Assembly: GCA_023442465.1 (NCBI GenBank)
Contig: JAEZZQ010000024.1
Span: 3,808-67,807 of the forward strand
Source: Bacillota bacterium
GTDB taxonomy: Bacteria; Bacillota; Clostridia; Lachnospirales; Lachnospiraceae
DNA length: 64,000 bases
Direction: 5' to 3'
The notes beneath the pieces were generated by a model. It searched no databases and had not been told where the DNA came from. It worked only from the letters and a program-made list of their open reading frames with translations. A program made the position numbers and the translations under genes. Below are positions 33,526 to 42,764 of the stretch, piece after piece; the first letter of the stretch is position 1, and each line of letters begins with the position of its first letter.

Positions 33526-34191
33526 TCAACAGATTTTATTACCGTTTGCATTTAATTTGAACTGCATACCGAGGATTTCCGATGCTCTTTTGCACATCAG
33601 CATTCTTTGCAGGAATATTTCAAAATAATCCATAATAGAACAGATTTCTTCGTCTAATTCTATGTTCAGACGAATAGTCTTTTTGTCCGCATGGATTTCC
33701 AGTTCTGAAGATATGGCTGCATAGTTTACTCTATCGTGTTTGTCAAAAGTAGAAATGTTCTGATTTCTCACTCTGTTTCTCCGCACATCGGTCTTATCCG
33801 CCAATATCAACGCCGCCGATACCTCGTCCACCGCCATCCCGGTGCTCTCGTCATGCTGCCCTATAGCGCTTACTACCACCGCTATATCTTTATAATCCAT
33901 TCCCATATCGAGCAGTATCTGAAACGCCATCAGGGCGCCGCTGTGAGCATGATCCGAACGGTTTATGCTGTTGCCGATGTCGTGCATATATCCTGCTATC
34001 TTAGCCAGTTCGATAATATTTTTCCCATAGCCCGATTCCCTCAGTATCTTTCCCGCCGTCTCCGCTACCTTCGCCGCGTGGCGCTCCGAATGCTCTGTAT
34101 ATCCCATAGTTCCGAGGGTATCATTGCCTTTCTTTATATAGGCATTAATTTCCTCAGAGTCTTTTATCATCTTATATGTGACCTGCTTCAA
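33526..34191 (-). CDS. HD-domain phosphohydrolase-like protein
   Basis: A 221-residue protein. HD motifs: GYTEHSERHAAKVAETA, then GYMHDIGNSINRSDHAHSGA, and ALILADKTDVRRNRV near 125. Residues suit a metal-dependent phosphohydrolase of the HD superfamily; it lacks the GYP signature. It ends 15 bp upstream of the EAL-CBS-GGDEF gene, so the two are probably one operon. A role in nucleotide or cyclic-dinucleotide turnover is inferred from context. The C-terminal 70 residues form a distinct domain with FEIFLQRMLMCKRASEI. Confidence 0.85.
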   Translation of the reverse strand: MKQVTYKMIKDSEEINAYIKKGNDTLGTMGYTEHSERHAAKVAETAGKILRESGYGKNIIELAKIAGYMHDIGNSINRSDHAHSGALMAFQILLDMGMDYKDIAVVVSAIGQHDESTGMAVDEVSAALILADKTDVRRNRVRNQNISTFDKHDRVNYAAISSELEIHADKKTIRLNIELDEEICSIMDYFEIFLQRMLMCKRASEILGMQFKLNANGNKIC

Positions 34192-34344
34192 TATTATCTT
34201 ATCTCCTTTGCATTTCTTTATGAGCGTTCTTTATTCAATGAGTGTATTCACTCATTTCATCCCATAGATGTTATTATTTCCCATCGTAATATATTTATTT
34301 TTTTGCAGCTATCCTTCTTATCTTAAGATTGGGTAAAATCCATG

Positions 34345-34372
34345 TAAAAAAGAGAGCGGTAATACGCTCTCC
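34345..34372 (-). terminator. Terminator of the GGDEF membrane protein gene
   Basis: On the minus strand GAGAGCG and CGCTCTC enclose 6 bases, followed by TTTTTT. It begins at the stop codon. Confidence 0.85.
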
Positions 34373-35568
34373 TATTCCCCATATACCTTAACACAATTTC
34401 TTCCGGCCCTCTTCGCTTCGTACAATGCTTCATCCGCCTTGCAGATAAAGCCGCGCATTTCCGAATTGTCTGCGCTTCCCGGAATCTCTGTGTACACCCC
34501 TATACTGACCGTAAGGAATCCCTGTGCCGTATCCTGCCTTTCAAAATGACTCTGTTCCACCGTTTCCCGCAGGTTCTCGGCGTAAGCAAGGGCCTGTTCC
34601 TTTGTGCAGCCGAAGACAAAGATTACAAATTCCTCCCCGCCATAGCGAACAATTTTCGCCGCCTCGGCAGGAAGACACTTTTTCATGATCCTCGATATTT
34701 TTACAAGGCACTCGTCGCCTTGCTGATGTCCGTATGTATCGTTATATTGCTTGAAATAATCTATATCCAGCATCAGACAGGCTAACGGCTTTTTCTCCAT
34801 CTTATCGATGCTGTCATGGAAGCGCAGATGAACGATTTCCGCCAAATAACGCCTATTATATAATCCGGTCAGACTGTCCACGATGATTTCCCGATTCAGG
34901 CGCTCATTGGCCATAGAAAGTTCCTTGTTCTGTTCGTCAATAATTTTCTGATTCTTATAGTTTCTCGCTCTATACCAATTGAAATAAACGGAGACCGCCA
35001 CGGAAATGACTGCAATAAAAAAACCGTTCATCCTCTGGTAAAAAATATTTTCTTCCCCGACAGGAGCAGGAAAATAGGGAAGTCCTGCACTGAATACTAC
35101 AAAGGCCGATGAAAAAGTCAGAATGCTCTGCCATGGCTCCAGCACAGCCAGCGCCGCAATCATCAAAAGTATATAAGTATATACTGTCAGACCGTCCCCC
35201 CGGAAGCGGTCGAACAAAGTGACCCCGCCGGCCCACATCACGGTAAACATCACATAGATAAATCCCAGGTTTCTATATAAGATATACTGCTTGATTTTTT
35301 TCACTTCCCACAGAATATCCAGTCCAATAAAAGCCACCGTCACAGCCAGCATGCCCGCATACAAAAGAAGATATCCTACTTCCGTTTCCGCACTGAAAAT
35401 GCCCTTCGCTTTCCTTGCCGATAGAAATATCAGTCCGAATTCGCATACACAGATAATGAGCCGCATAATATGATACGACTGCTTCGAATAGTAAAATAAT
35501 TCTTCCTCTACGTCTTTTCCATACCTTCCGCCCGGACACAAGCCTAAATACGTTAAAGCTTTTTTCAT
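34372..35568 (-). CDS. Membrane diguanylate cyclase (GGDEF)
   Basis: A 398-residue protein from ATG 35568 (GGGAGAA site); an open extension upstream overlaps a repeat and is not coding. About six hydrophobic helices span residues 35-210, then a short coiled coil (KIIDEQNKELSMANERLN). The C-terminal GGDEF domain at about 235-395 has LYNRRYLAEIV, LDIDYFKQYNDTYGHQQGD and RYGGEEFVIFVF. GGEEF is the active variant. It makes cyclic-di-GMP in response to an unknown membrane signal. The 180-bp gap to the HD gene shows no other gene. Confidence 0.93.
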   Translation of the reverse strand: MKKALTYLGLCPGGRYGKDVEEELFYYSKQSYHIMRLIICVCEFGLIFLSARKAKGIFSAETEVGYLLLYAGMLAVTVAFIGLDILWEVKKIKQYILYRNLGFIYVMFTVMWAGGVTLFDRFRGDGLTVYTYILLMIAALAVLEPWQSILTFSSAFVVFSAGLPYFPAPVGEENIFYQRMNGFFIAVISVAVSVYFNWYRARNYKNQKIIDEQNKELSMANERLNREIIVDSLTGLYNRRYLAEIVHLRFHDSIDKMEKKPLACLMLDIDYFKQYNDTYGHQQGDECLVKISRIMKKCLPAEAAKIVRYGGEEFVIFVFGCTKEQALAYAENLRETVEQSHFERQDTAQGFLTVSIGVYTEIPGSADNSEMRGFICKADEALYEAKRAGRNCVKVYGE

Positions 35569-35601
35569 GTAATTCTCCCTGACTCTTACCGTCTTTTTAC
35601 A

Positions 35602-35645
35602 CAAAAAGACATATAAAACCAGCCTTCCGGTTTCACATGTCTTTT
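35602..35645 (-). terminator. Terminator of the GH13 gene
   Basis: AAAAGACAT..AAACC and GGTTT..ATGTCTTTT form a long stem; the minus strand continues TTTTTGTG. Confidence 0.75.
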
Positions 35646-35675
35646 GTATTGCTGAAATTATATGTATTATTTTTG

Positions 35676-35762
35676 TACAGCAAAAGTGTTCTTCACACAC
35701 TTCCGCAGCCAAATACTTTGGCAGCACAGCCTTTGCTCTGCGCGCGTAGCTGCTCATCTATC
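35676..35762. repeat. Dispersed structured repeat, copy C (core only, diverged)
   Basis: CAGCAAAAGTGTT, GCAGCCAAATACTTTGG, CAGCACAGCCTTTGCTC, GCGCGTAGCTGCTCATC. It aligns with copies A and B over the core. The terminal inverted repeats have co-varied from AACAAAAG/CTTTTGTT to AGCAAAAG/CCTTTGCT. No clear arm follows. Confidence 0.8.
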
Positions 35763-35776
35763 TGTTATCCCAACTC

Positions 35777-37462
35777 TTATAATATCTCAATTACCGCCGC
35801 ACCGCAAGAGGGAAGCATTAGCCTGCCGCCTTCTCCTATGCCCTTTATTTCTATGCTTTCCATGTTACAGAGCAACATTTCCCCCGTTTCGTCCACTGTG
35901 AGCGCGGCTTCCGTTTCCCCAAAATTCGCCGCAACGAGGATTCGCCGGCCTTCTGCCTGTCTATAGTAAGCGAATATCATTTCCTCCGACTCGAAGGCCG
36001 GCTGAAAATCTCCGTAGGTAAATATTTCCCTGTAAGCCTCTGACTTTCTAAGAGCTATCAGTTTTTTATAGTAAGAGAGCACGGAATTTGCATCCTTCTC
36101 CTGCGCCTCCACATTGATTTCCTTATAGCCCGGGTTTACCTTAAGCCATGCAGTCCCTTCCGTAAACCCTGCGTTGTCCGCCCCGCTCCACTGCATCGGG
36201 GTTCTTGCATTGTCCCTGCTGTGTCTGAAGCATGCCATAAGGGCTTCCTTATCCGATAAGCCGGCTTTCCTCGCAAGTTCATACTGATTTATGGTATCAA
36301 TATCATTATATTCCTCGATACTGTCCATCATGCAATTTTTCATACCGATCTCTTGTCCCTGGTAGAGGAACGGCAGTCCCCTTAACAAAATGCTGGTGGT
36401 GGCAAGCATCTTGGTACCGTTGTCGTTTTGCGCATGCTTTGGAAGATAGGTACATGCCCCCCGGGGCTCGTCGTGATTCTCTATAATATTCGCTAAAAAG
36501 CCGGTATTCTTACATTCCTTTTGAGAAGTATACAGCACCTCTCTCCATTTTCTAAAGTCGAACTCCGGCGCATCATACCAGCCGTGTTCTCCGAAGGTTA
36601 CAGAAAGCGGTGAAAAGTCGAACATAGTAGAAAAATGTCCTTCTTCTCCGATGAATTCCCTAAGCTCGTCCTCTTTCATATTAAATACTTCCGCTACTGT
36701 AAACGCATGGTGCTTTTCGAAGGTTTCCCTCTTCAGCTCCTGAAGAAAGCCGCCTACTCCCTCCGCTTCCTCCACCATTTTCGTACATGTGACCAGACCG
36801 TCATCTCCGTCAGGCTCATAAGAAGGGAAGCTTAGCACCTTCTTTATATTGATGATCGCATCGATACGAAAACCTGCCAGTCCCTTATCCAGCCACCAAT
36901 TGATCATCTGATACAGTTCTTTTCGTACCGTTGGGTTTTCCCAGTTCAAATCGGGCTGTTCCTTGGCGAATAAATGGAGGTAGTATAAATCCGTTCCTTC
37001 CACCTGCTGCCATACGCTGCCTCCGAAATAGGAGCGGTAATTGCTGGGCGGATTCCCGCCTCTGCCCTTTTCAAAATAAAAATAATCCGCATATTCACCA
37101 TAAGGATCCGCAAGTGCCTTCTGGAACCATTCATGCTTATCGGAGCAGTGATTGATCACCAAATCCATAAGGATATACATGTCCCTCTTTTTCGCTTCTA
37201 AAAGGAGCTCATCAAAGTCCTCCATCGTTCCAAATACCGGGTCAATCTTATAATAATCCGAAATATCGTAGCCCTGATCCACGAAAGGAGACTGGTAAAG
37301 AGGAGAAATCCATATGATATCGATTCCCAGCTCCTTCAAATAATCCAATTTCTCAATGATACCTCTGATATCCCCGATTCCGTCACCGTCAGTATCGTTA
37401 AAGCTCTTAGGGTATATCTGGTATGCTACTTTTTCATGCCACCACTGTTTTTTCATATTCAT
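35777..37462 (-). CDS. Alpha-glucosidase / oligo-1,6-glucosidase (GH13)
   Basis: A 561-residue cytosolic GH13 enzyme. Catalytic motifs in order: MDLVINHCSDKHEWF, AGFRIDAIINI (nucleophile Asp), FTVAEVFNM (acid/base Glu) and NIIENHDEPR (transition-state Asp). The segment DVVINH-VINHCS and the start KKQWWHEKVAYQIYPKSFND are typical of oligo-1,6-glucosidase, dextranase-like or trehalose-6-phosphate hydrolases. It releases glucose from the non-reducing end of alpha-glucosides. It stands alone, 70 bp downstream of an AraC regulator gene that could control it. Confidence 0.92.
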   Translation of the reverse strand: MNMKKQWWHEKVAYQIYPKSFNDTDGDGIGDIRGIIEKLDYLKELGIDIIWISPLYQSPFVDQGYDISDYYKIDPVFGTMEDFDELLLEAKKRDMYILMDLVINHCSDKHEWFQKALADPYGEYADYFYFEKGRGGNPPSNYRSYFGGSVWQQVEGTDLYYLHLFAKEQPDLNWENPTVRKELYQMINWWLDKGLAGFRIDAIINIKKVLSFPSYEPDGDDGLVTCTKMVEEAEGVGGFLQELKRETFEKHHAFTVAEVFNMKEDELREFIGEEGHFSTMFDFSPLSVTFGEHGWYDAPEFDFRKWREVLYTSQKECKNTGFLANIIENHDEPRGACTYLPKHAQNDNGTKMLATTSILLRGLPFLYQGQEIGMKNCMMDSIEEYNDIDTINQYELARKAGLSDKEALMACFRHSRDNARTPMQWSGADNAGFTEGTAWLKVNPGYKEINVEAQEKDANSVLSYYKKLIALRKSEAYREIFTYGDFQPAFESEEMIFAYYRQAEGRRILVAANFGETEAALTVDETGEMLLCNMESIEIKGIGEGGRLMLPSCGAAVIEIL

Positions 37463-37532
37463 GTAAGTAACCTTGCCTTTCTTCTAGTCTGTAAGCTTAA
37501 TTACATTATATGAACACATATCTTATCATTCT

Positions 37533-38435
37533 TTATCTATTCTGACTAATTATTACACTATTTTGACTTTTCAATCTGTATTCAGAGGGGGATAACCCTT
37601 TTTGCTCTCTAAAGCGCTTAATAAAATATCCTATATTATCATAGCCGCATTCCATGGCGATATCTATAATCTTTCGGTCTGTCTGCTGGAGATAGCGCGC
37701 CGCCTTCTCGATTCTTACCTCATTGACATACGTGGTGGGCGTCTTTCCCGTAATTTTTTTGAAATACCGGCAAAAGTACTGCTCGTTGATACCGATGAGC
37801 TGAGCCATATCCTTGCCTGTAATCCGTCTATTATAATGCTCCTGGATGAATCCAAGGACTTTTTTTACATTATTGATCTTCTCACTGTTATAATCGCCGG
37901 TATTTTCCATGTTGATAAAGCTTCCGCTCTCATAAAGATAAGCCAGCATTTCATACAAATATGCCTTAGCCTTCATGCAAGAAGCCGGATTATCTTTTTC
38001 TGCCTCTGAAAGCACCGCTTCATAGAGACGTTTCAGCTCTTCCCATATCGGATCATCGGCCGTAACAATTTGAGGGAACTGCATGCGTTTTTCCAAAAGA
38101 GGGGTTATAATCTGCAGCTGTACGCCGTCCAATTGTTCAAAGCTGAGCATCTTCATATCGAATACCATCGCATTCTCCAGACCGCCCGGCTCTCCCTCTA
38201 TGGAATGGATGTCGCCCGCTCCCACAAATAAAATGACCGGGCCTTGCAGCTTATATTTTTTCATATTGACGTTCACGCTGAATCTGCCGCTCACAAGGTA
38301 AATGATTTCCGTTTCCTCATGCCAGTGAAGCTTTACCGCAAACCGCTCCTGCGCCTTCTGCCAATAATATACGGCAAGAGGAAACTTCACCGTTCCGTGC
38401 ACCATGTCCTCTTTCAAACCGACCTTATTCATCAT
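37533..38435 (-). CDS. AraC family regulator with cupin sensor
   Basis: A 300-residue protein. The N-terminal cupin (residues 10-130) has KLHWHEETEIIYLVSGRFSV and VGAGDIHSIEG, a sugar-sensing beta-barrel. The C-terminal double HTH (195-295) shows ITGKDMAQLIGINEQYFCRY and DIAMECGYDNIGYFIKRFRE followed by SPSEYR. Such regulators activate carbohydrate genes. It lies directly upstream of the GH13 glucosidase, on the same strand, and is a good candidate for its activator. Confidence 0.92.
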   Translation of the reverse strand: MMNKVGLKEDMVHGTVKFPLAVYYWQKAQERFAVKLHWHEETEIIYLVSGRFSVNVNMKKYKLQGPVILFVGAGDIHSIEGEPGGLENAMVFDMKMLSFEQLDGVQLQIITPLLEKRMQFPQIVTADDPIWEELKRLYEAVLSEAEKDNPASCMKAKAYLYEMLAYLYESGSFINMENTGDYNSEKINNVKKVLGFIQEHYNRRITGKDMAQLIGINEQYFCRYFKKITGKTPTTYVNEVRIEKAARYLQQTDRKIIDIAMECGYDNIGYFIKRFREQKGLSPSEYRLKSQNSVIISQNR

Positions 38436-38453
38436 TCTTCCTCTTCCCGATTC

Positions 38454-40262
38454 CTATTGAATACGAAAATCGTCACGTCCTTCTTGCTTTATCCGATATA
38501 GCATTTCATCCGCTTTTTTGAACAAGTCCTGAAGCGATATTCCTTTTTTGGGCACCACGCCGCTTATACTAAGCCCGATGGGATATGCCACTCCATCGTA
38601 TTGAAATTCCTTCATTCTGCGGCGAAGCTCTTCGACACGCTTTCTCAGCAGCTCATCTTCCGCTCCGGGCCCTCTGACGAACATGATGAACTCATCGCCG
38701 CCCCACCGGCTGACAATTGTATCTCCTTGAAAGATTTCCTGCATGTTGCGGCCCAGTGTACGAAGTACCTCATCTCCGTACAAATGTCCGTAAGTATCAT
38801 TGATTTGCTTGAACTTATCCACATCCATGAGCAGGAAGACGTTCTGGGAATATTCCCCCAGATTTTGCAGTGCTTGCACAAGCAAGGCCTCTGCTCCCGC
38901 CCTGTTGAAAACCTTCGTCAGCTTATCGTACTGACCGATTTCCAATAATTTCTCCTGAGTCTGATGCTGCTTCTGCGCATCCACTAAAACACCCAGAAGT
39001 CTCCTTTGCATGCGGCGCGACTCCTCGCTGCCCACTACGATATATATCATACTGAACCAGTTCCAGCCCTCTCCCCGCATACCGCATTGGAATTCCGTCT
39101 GGTAGGTCTTTCCCGGTTCACTGTTCATACAGAATTTATCGAACTCTTCCTTTGTCAAAGTAATGCGAAGTTCCCGTTTCGCCAACTTATCATGAAGGTT
39201 CTCCACTACTTCCGGTATATCTATTTCATCATGCCTATTACCAAAAAGCACTAATCTGTCATTTAGAAAATCATACTCCATGCCCGCCTGACCGAAAGTA
39301 TCCGCAAGAAGCTGATAGCTCTGCTCATGGCCATACAGTTCACTTTGCCTCTCCGCATGTGCTTTCATATATAAGAGCAAAATAAATACTGCTAAAAAGA
39401 TGAGAATAAACACACCATTTAATGCAATAAAACTATTAGTATACATTAGCTTTACAATCTTCGGTTCATTCAAAAGACGATCCCCGTGAAGCGTCAGGCT
39501 GTTCACCACTTCTGCATCGGATATACTCCCCCTCAGCTTTTCCAGAATCCCCTGCAGGACGCTCTCCGATTCTCCGGTCAAAAATCCTATCGTCACATAA
39601 GTCTGTGGGATATTCTTTATCACGATTGTCTGAGCTATTGCATAGCGAGTCAGCGATTCCACCGTATAGAAATCGCTTATGATAAAATCCGTCTGCTTTT
39701 TCTCTACCGATTTCAGGCAATCCTCCAGCGTTGGAAATTCCATCCGCTCAACATTCCCGTATTTATCAAAATTTATGTAATCCGCGCCTGTCGGTACAGC
39801 CGCCTTCAAATTCCGGTCTTCAAATAGTACTGCATCGGTCCCTGTAATCATCTGTAAGGGCGCAGTCATATAGGAGACGAAACCCTTCTGAGCATCCTCT
39901 TGAAGGCCTTCCTTCTCCATAAGCGCGGCGATATCGGCCTGACCGTCCTTCAGCAGTTCAAGGGCCCTCTCATAATCTTCCACTTCCACATATTGTATGG
40001 ATATTCCATTTTCTTTTTGCAAGGTTTCCAACATATCCAAGGCAAAGCCTGAATAGGTATCCTCGCTGCTTTTGTACATGTAAGGACGCCATCCGTCAAC
40101 TACTGCGACTCTGAGAACTTCCTTTTTCTCCAGATACTCTTTCTCTTCCCTGGTCAAATCCATCGCGCTGCTTTCTGCTGCCAGCGCAGGAATGGAAATT
40201 AGCATATTTAATATCATACTGACACAGAATACGAGAAGGCATCCCTTCCTTTTCCGTTTCAT
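38454..40262 (-). CDS. Solute-binding-protein-coupled diguanylate cyclase
   Basis: A 602-residue membrane receptor. A signal peptide (residues 1-28) leads to an extracellular family-3 solute-binding domain at about 45-260 (LRVAVVDGWRPYMYKSSEDT, SGFALDMLETLQKENGISIQ). One membrane helix lies at about 273-297, a degenerate PAS-like region at 310-430, and a GGDEF domain at about 435-602 (LLMDVDKFKQINDTYGHLYGD, RWGGDEFIMF). It likely senses an amino-acid-like ligand outside and makes cyclic-di-GMP inside. An 18-bp gap separates it from the preceding AraC gene on the same strand. Confidence 0.93.
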   Translation of the reverse strand: MKRKRKGCLLVFCVSMILNMLISIPALAAESSAMDLTREEKEYLEKKEVLRVAVVDGWRPYMYKSSEDTYSGFALDMLETLQKENGISIQYVEVEDYERALELLKDGQADIAALMEKEGLQEDAQKGFVSYMTAPLQMITGTDAVLFEDRNLKAAVPTGADYINFDKYGNVERMEFPTLEDCLKSVEKKQTDFIISDFYTVESLTRYAIAQTIVIKNIPQTYVTIGFLTGESESVLQGILEKLRGSISDAEVVNSLTLHGDRLLNEPKIVKLMYTNSFIALNGVFILIFLAVFILLLYMKAHAERQSELYGHEQSYQLLADTFGQAGMEYDFLNDRLVLFGNRHDEIDIPEVVENLHDKLAKRELRITLTKEEFDKFCMNSEPGKTYQTEFQCGMRGEGWNWFSMIYIVVGSEESRRMQRRLLGVLVDAQKQHQTQEKLLEIGQYDKLTKVFNRAGAEALLVQALQNLGEYSQNVFLLMDVDKFKQINDTYGHLYGDEVLRTLGRNMQEIFQGDTIVSRWGGDEFIMFVRGPGAEDELLRKRVEELRRRMKEFQYDGVAYPIGLSISGVVPKKGISLQDLFKKADEMLYRIKQEGRDDFRIQ

Positions 40263-40363
40263 AAGCTCCCTACTTTCCTACCAACCAAGTTTGCTTACTC
40301 CCCACGTAAGTTCAAATATATCATATTGGTTTCGCGTATTCAATATTATTGATAAAATAAATA

Positions 40364-40403
40364 AAAATCGGGCAGAATATTTTTCTACATTCTCCCCGAT
40401 TTT
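40364..40403 (-). terminator. Terminator of the hflKC operon
   Basis: AAAATCGGG..AGAAT and ATTCT..CCCGATTTT form a long hairpin; on the minus strand it is followed by TTATTTATTTT. Confidence 0.85.
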
Positions 40404-40441
40404 ATACTAAAAAACGACATTTTTATACTATTGATTACTTT

Positions 40442-41305
40442 CTATTGATAAAACAACCTTGCGATAGCAGAATCTTTATCCAGAATAATTGTCTTATTCT
40501 CACCTTGTAAGGAGTTCTTAAGCGCATCCAGGCTTCTGATATACGTATAGAAATCTGCCTTACTTTCATCGTTATAAGCCTCCGCCAGTTTTTTCATATA
40601 TTCCGATTCACCCGAGGCTTCCAAAACAGCCGCCTGCTTCTTGGCCTCCGCCAGCATGACCGATACATTTTTATCCGTCTGGTTCATGATCTTCTGCGCT
40701 TCCGCCTTGCCCTCAGCCGTATAAGAAGCCGCTATATTATTACGCTCCGAGACCATTCTTTCATAAACCGCATCCTTATTATCATCAGGCAGATCCAACA
40801 GCTTAATTTCTGTCTTAACGATTTCAATACCATACTCTCCGATTGCCGCATTGGCATTCTGGGTGATCATCTCCGTCAGCTTCGTTCCTCTGGCCGCAAT
40901 GATTTCATCCTGCGTCATAGAGCTTATGACATTCTTAGTGGCATTGTAAGCTGCCACACTGCTTCTGTCTTCTGCGCTTCCGATGGAGTAATTCAGTGTC
41001 TGTGCGAATTTAACCGGATCCGTAATGCGCCATAATATATAATCATCGGCAATCATCGATTTCTTATCACTTGTAATGACATCCGACTGATTGATATCGT
41101 AAAGCCGCAGCTCTTTAGGAATCTTTCTTACCGTCTGGATAAACGGAATCTTGAAGCTGGCTCCCGCCTCAGATACTATATATTGAATCTTTCCAAACTG
41201 AGTCACTGCTGCATATTCGTTCTCCGCAACGGTAAAAATGGAATTGCCGGATATGAACAACACTGCCAGAACTACAATAACCGTTATAATTTTCGTTTTT
41301 TTCAT
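40442..41305 (-). CDS. hflC: HflC-like SPFH-domain membrane protease modulator
   Basis: A 287-residue protein with one N-terminal membrane anchor (KIITVIVVLAVLFISGNSI) and an SPFH/band-7 domain (YAAVTQFGKIQYIVSEAGAS). GLHFKIPF-like SFKIPFIQTVRKIPKELR marks HflC. The C-terminal coiled coil has SERNNIAASYTAEGKAEAQK. HflC and HflK form a cage around FtsH and modulate membrane protein degradation. The hflK gene ends 34 bp upstream. The order hflK-hflC is the standard one. Confidence 0.93.
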   Translation of the reverse strand: MKKTKIITVIVVLAVLFISGNSIFTVAENEYAAVTQFGKIQYIVSEAGASFKIPFIQTVRKIPKELRLYDINQSDVITSDKKSMIADDYILWRITDPVKFAQTLNYSIGSAEDRSSVAAYNATKNVISSMTQDEIIAARGTKLTEMITQNANAAIGEYGIEIVKTEIKLLDLPDDNKDAVYERMVSERNNIAASYTAEGKAEAQKIMNQTDKNVSVMLAEAKKQAAVLEASGESEYMKKLAEAYNDESKADFYTYIRSLDALKNSLQGENKTIILDKDSAIARLFYQ

Positions 41306-41338
41306 CTATTTTCCCTCTTTTTATCCATACTCGTTTCT

Positions 41339-42418
41339 CTACTGTTCCTTACTTTCGTCGCTTTTTTCAAGAAGTGCGTTTCCCTCCGTATCGGTTCCTG
41401 CACTTTGAGCAGTGGAAGACTTGCTGCTTTCCGTACCTGTAAAAGGCTCCAATGGCAGAATGTTCTGGGTATTCCCATCATCGATAATAACCTTTGCGTC
41501 AGGAAGCACATCCTCCATCGTCTCGTAGAAGATACGCTGCTTCGTTATAAGAGGATTCTTGATGTATTCCGCATACATCTCATTAAATCTTGCCACCTGT
41601 CCCTCTGCCTCACTAATTCTCGCCGCCTTGGCAGCTTCCGCCTGCTGAACGATCTTATCCGCATCCGCTTCCGCCTGCGGTACCTTCTCATTCTGATATT
41701 TCTTCGCGTTATTGATAGCAGTCTCTTTTCCCTGCTTTGCAGTCTCTACAGACTTAAACGCCTGCATAATAGCGTCTGTAGGCGGCTCGGCATCCTGAAT
41801 GGTCAGATTTACAATCTGGAGTCCGATGTCGTTCTTTTGCAGCTCCTCACCAAGCAAAACCCTGATATCCGCCTGAATCTGGCTCTTTCCCGTGGTAATA
41901 ACGTCATCGACCTTATAGTTGCTTATAATCGTTCGAATACATGCCTGCGCGGTGTTGCGAAGAATCTCTTCGGGAGAACCGGAGGCATACAAATAGGTTT
42001 GAGGGTTGCTTACTCTATATTCCAAATAAAAATCCACGTTGACAAAATTGAAGTCAGAAGTAATCATCATCGCCTCTTCAGGTACACTATAATTCTCCGA
42101 TTCCTCGCCGGATGTACGGTAGCCTATCTGCAAACCATGTGTGGTAGTATCTACCTTAACCGCATGCTGAATAAAAGGGATCTTGGCATATAATCCGGCT
42201 CCCTTCACATCTATCACCTTACCGAACATGGTAATAACAGCCTGCTGCTGTTCCCCTACTTTATAGAAGCTGCTCAGAAGACAGACTGCTGCGATAAGTA
42301 CCAAAAGGGTTATCTTGATCCCCCTCACTACTTTCTTAAAATTGGAGGAACCTTTGCCTACTTCTCCTCCGCTGAATCTTTCGAATCCAGCTCCATTTTC
42401 ATCTCTCGTTACTTTCAT
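41339..42418 (-). CDS. hflK: HflK-like SPFH-domain membrane protease modulator
   Basis: A 359-residue protein. A cytosolic N-terminus of about 30 residues precedes a membrane helix (GIKITLLVLIAAVCLLSSFY), the SPFH domain begins EQQAVITMFGKVIDVKGAGL, and a coiled coil runs at about 225-300 (AINNAKKYQNEKVPQAEADA, IVQQAEAAKAARISEAEGQV). The acidic, Ser/Thr-rich tail after residue 325 is typical. It is the partner of HflC. Unlike the usual Gly-rich HflK N-terminus, this one is short. Confidence 0.93.
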   Translation of the reverse strand: MKVTRDENGAGFERFSGGEVGKGSSNFKKVVRGIKITLLVLIAAVCLLSSFYKVGEQQQAVITMFGKVIDVKGAGLYAKIPFIQHAVKVDTTTHGLQIGYRTSGEESENYSVPEEAMMITSDFNFVNVDFYLEYRVSNPQTYLYASGSPEEILRNTAQACIRTIISNYKVDDVITTGKSQIQADIRVLLGEELQKNDIGLQIVNLTIQDAEPPTDAIMQAFKSVETAKQGKETAINNAKKYQNEKVPQAEADADKIVQQAEAAKAARISEAEGQVARFNEMYAEYIKNPLITKQRIFYETMEDVLPDAKVIIDDGNTQNILPLEPFTGTESSKSSTAQSAGTDTEGNALLEKSDESKEQ

Positions 42419-42764
42419 TTTCTCTCCTCTTTTTAAAATCCCATTAAGTTGTATAACACGATTGCCAAGTATTCACTCCTCAGTAACCCTATTCTTTATT
42501 ATACACTATGATATTTTAGATGCAAAATTAACATTATATAAAATATATAAATTTTATTTATTAATTATACCTGTAAATACCTTCCATCCTTTTCTCTTTC
42601 CCAACCAATTGCTAAAATATGCCGCCATAACCTCCAAGTGCAGCACCATATTTCACAATTCCCACTCTCTATTTCGATAGTATCTCACCCCAAAAGTGCA
42701 TACTTGCAGTTTCACGCATATCAATGTATCATACAAATAATAAATCATCAAGGAGGAATATTCG
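42419..42764. other. Divergent intergenic region hflK / flavin reductase
   Basis: No gene is supported. It contains the promoter of the flavin reductase (see 42704). A fragment CACTCCTCAGTAACC at about 42473-42487 resembles half of the 27-bp hairpin repeat. Confidence 0.5.
42704..42732 (+). promoter_or_regulatory. Promoter of the flavin reductase gene
   Basis: TTGCAG and TATCAT with a 17-bp spacer, 32 bp before the ATG. Confidence 0.65.
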
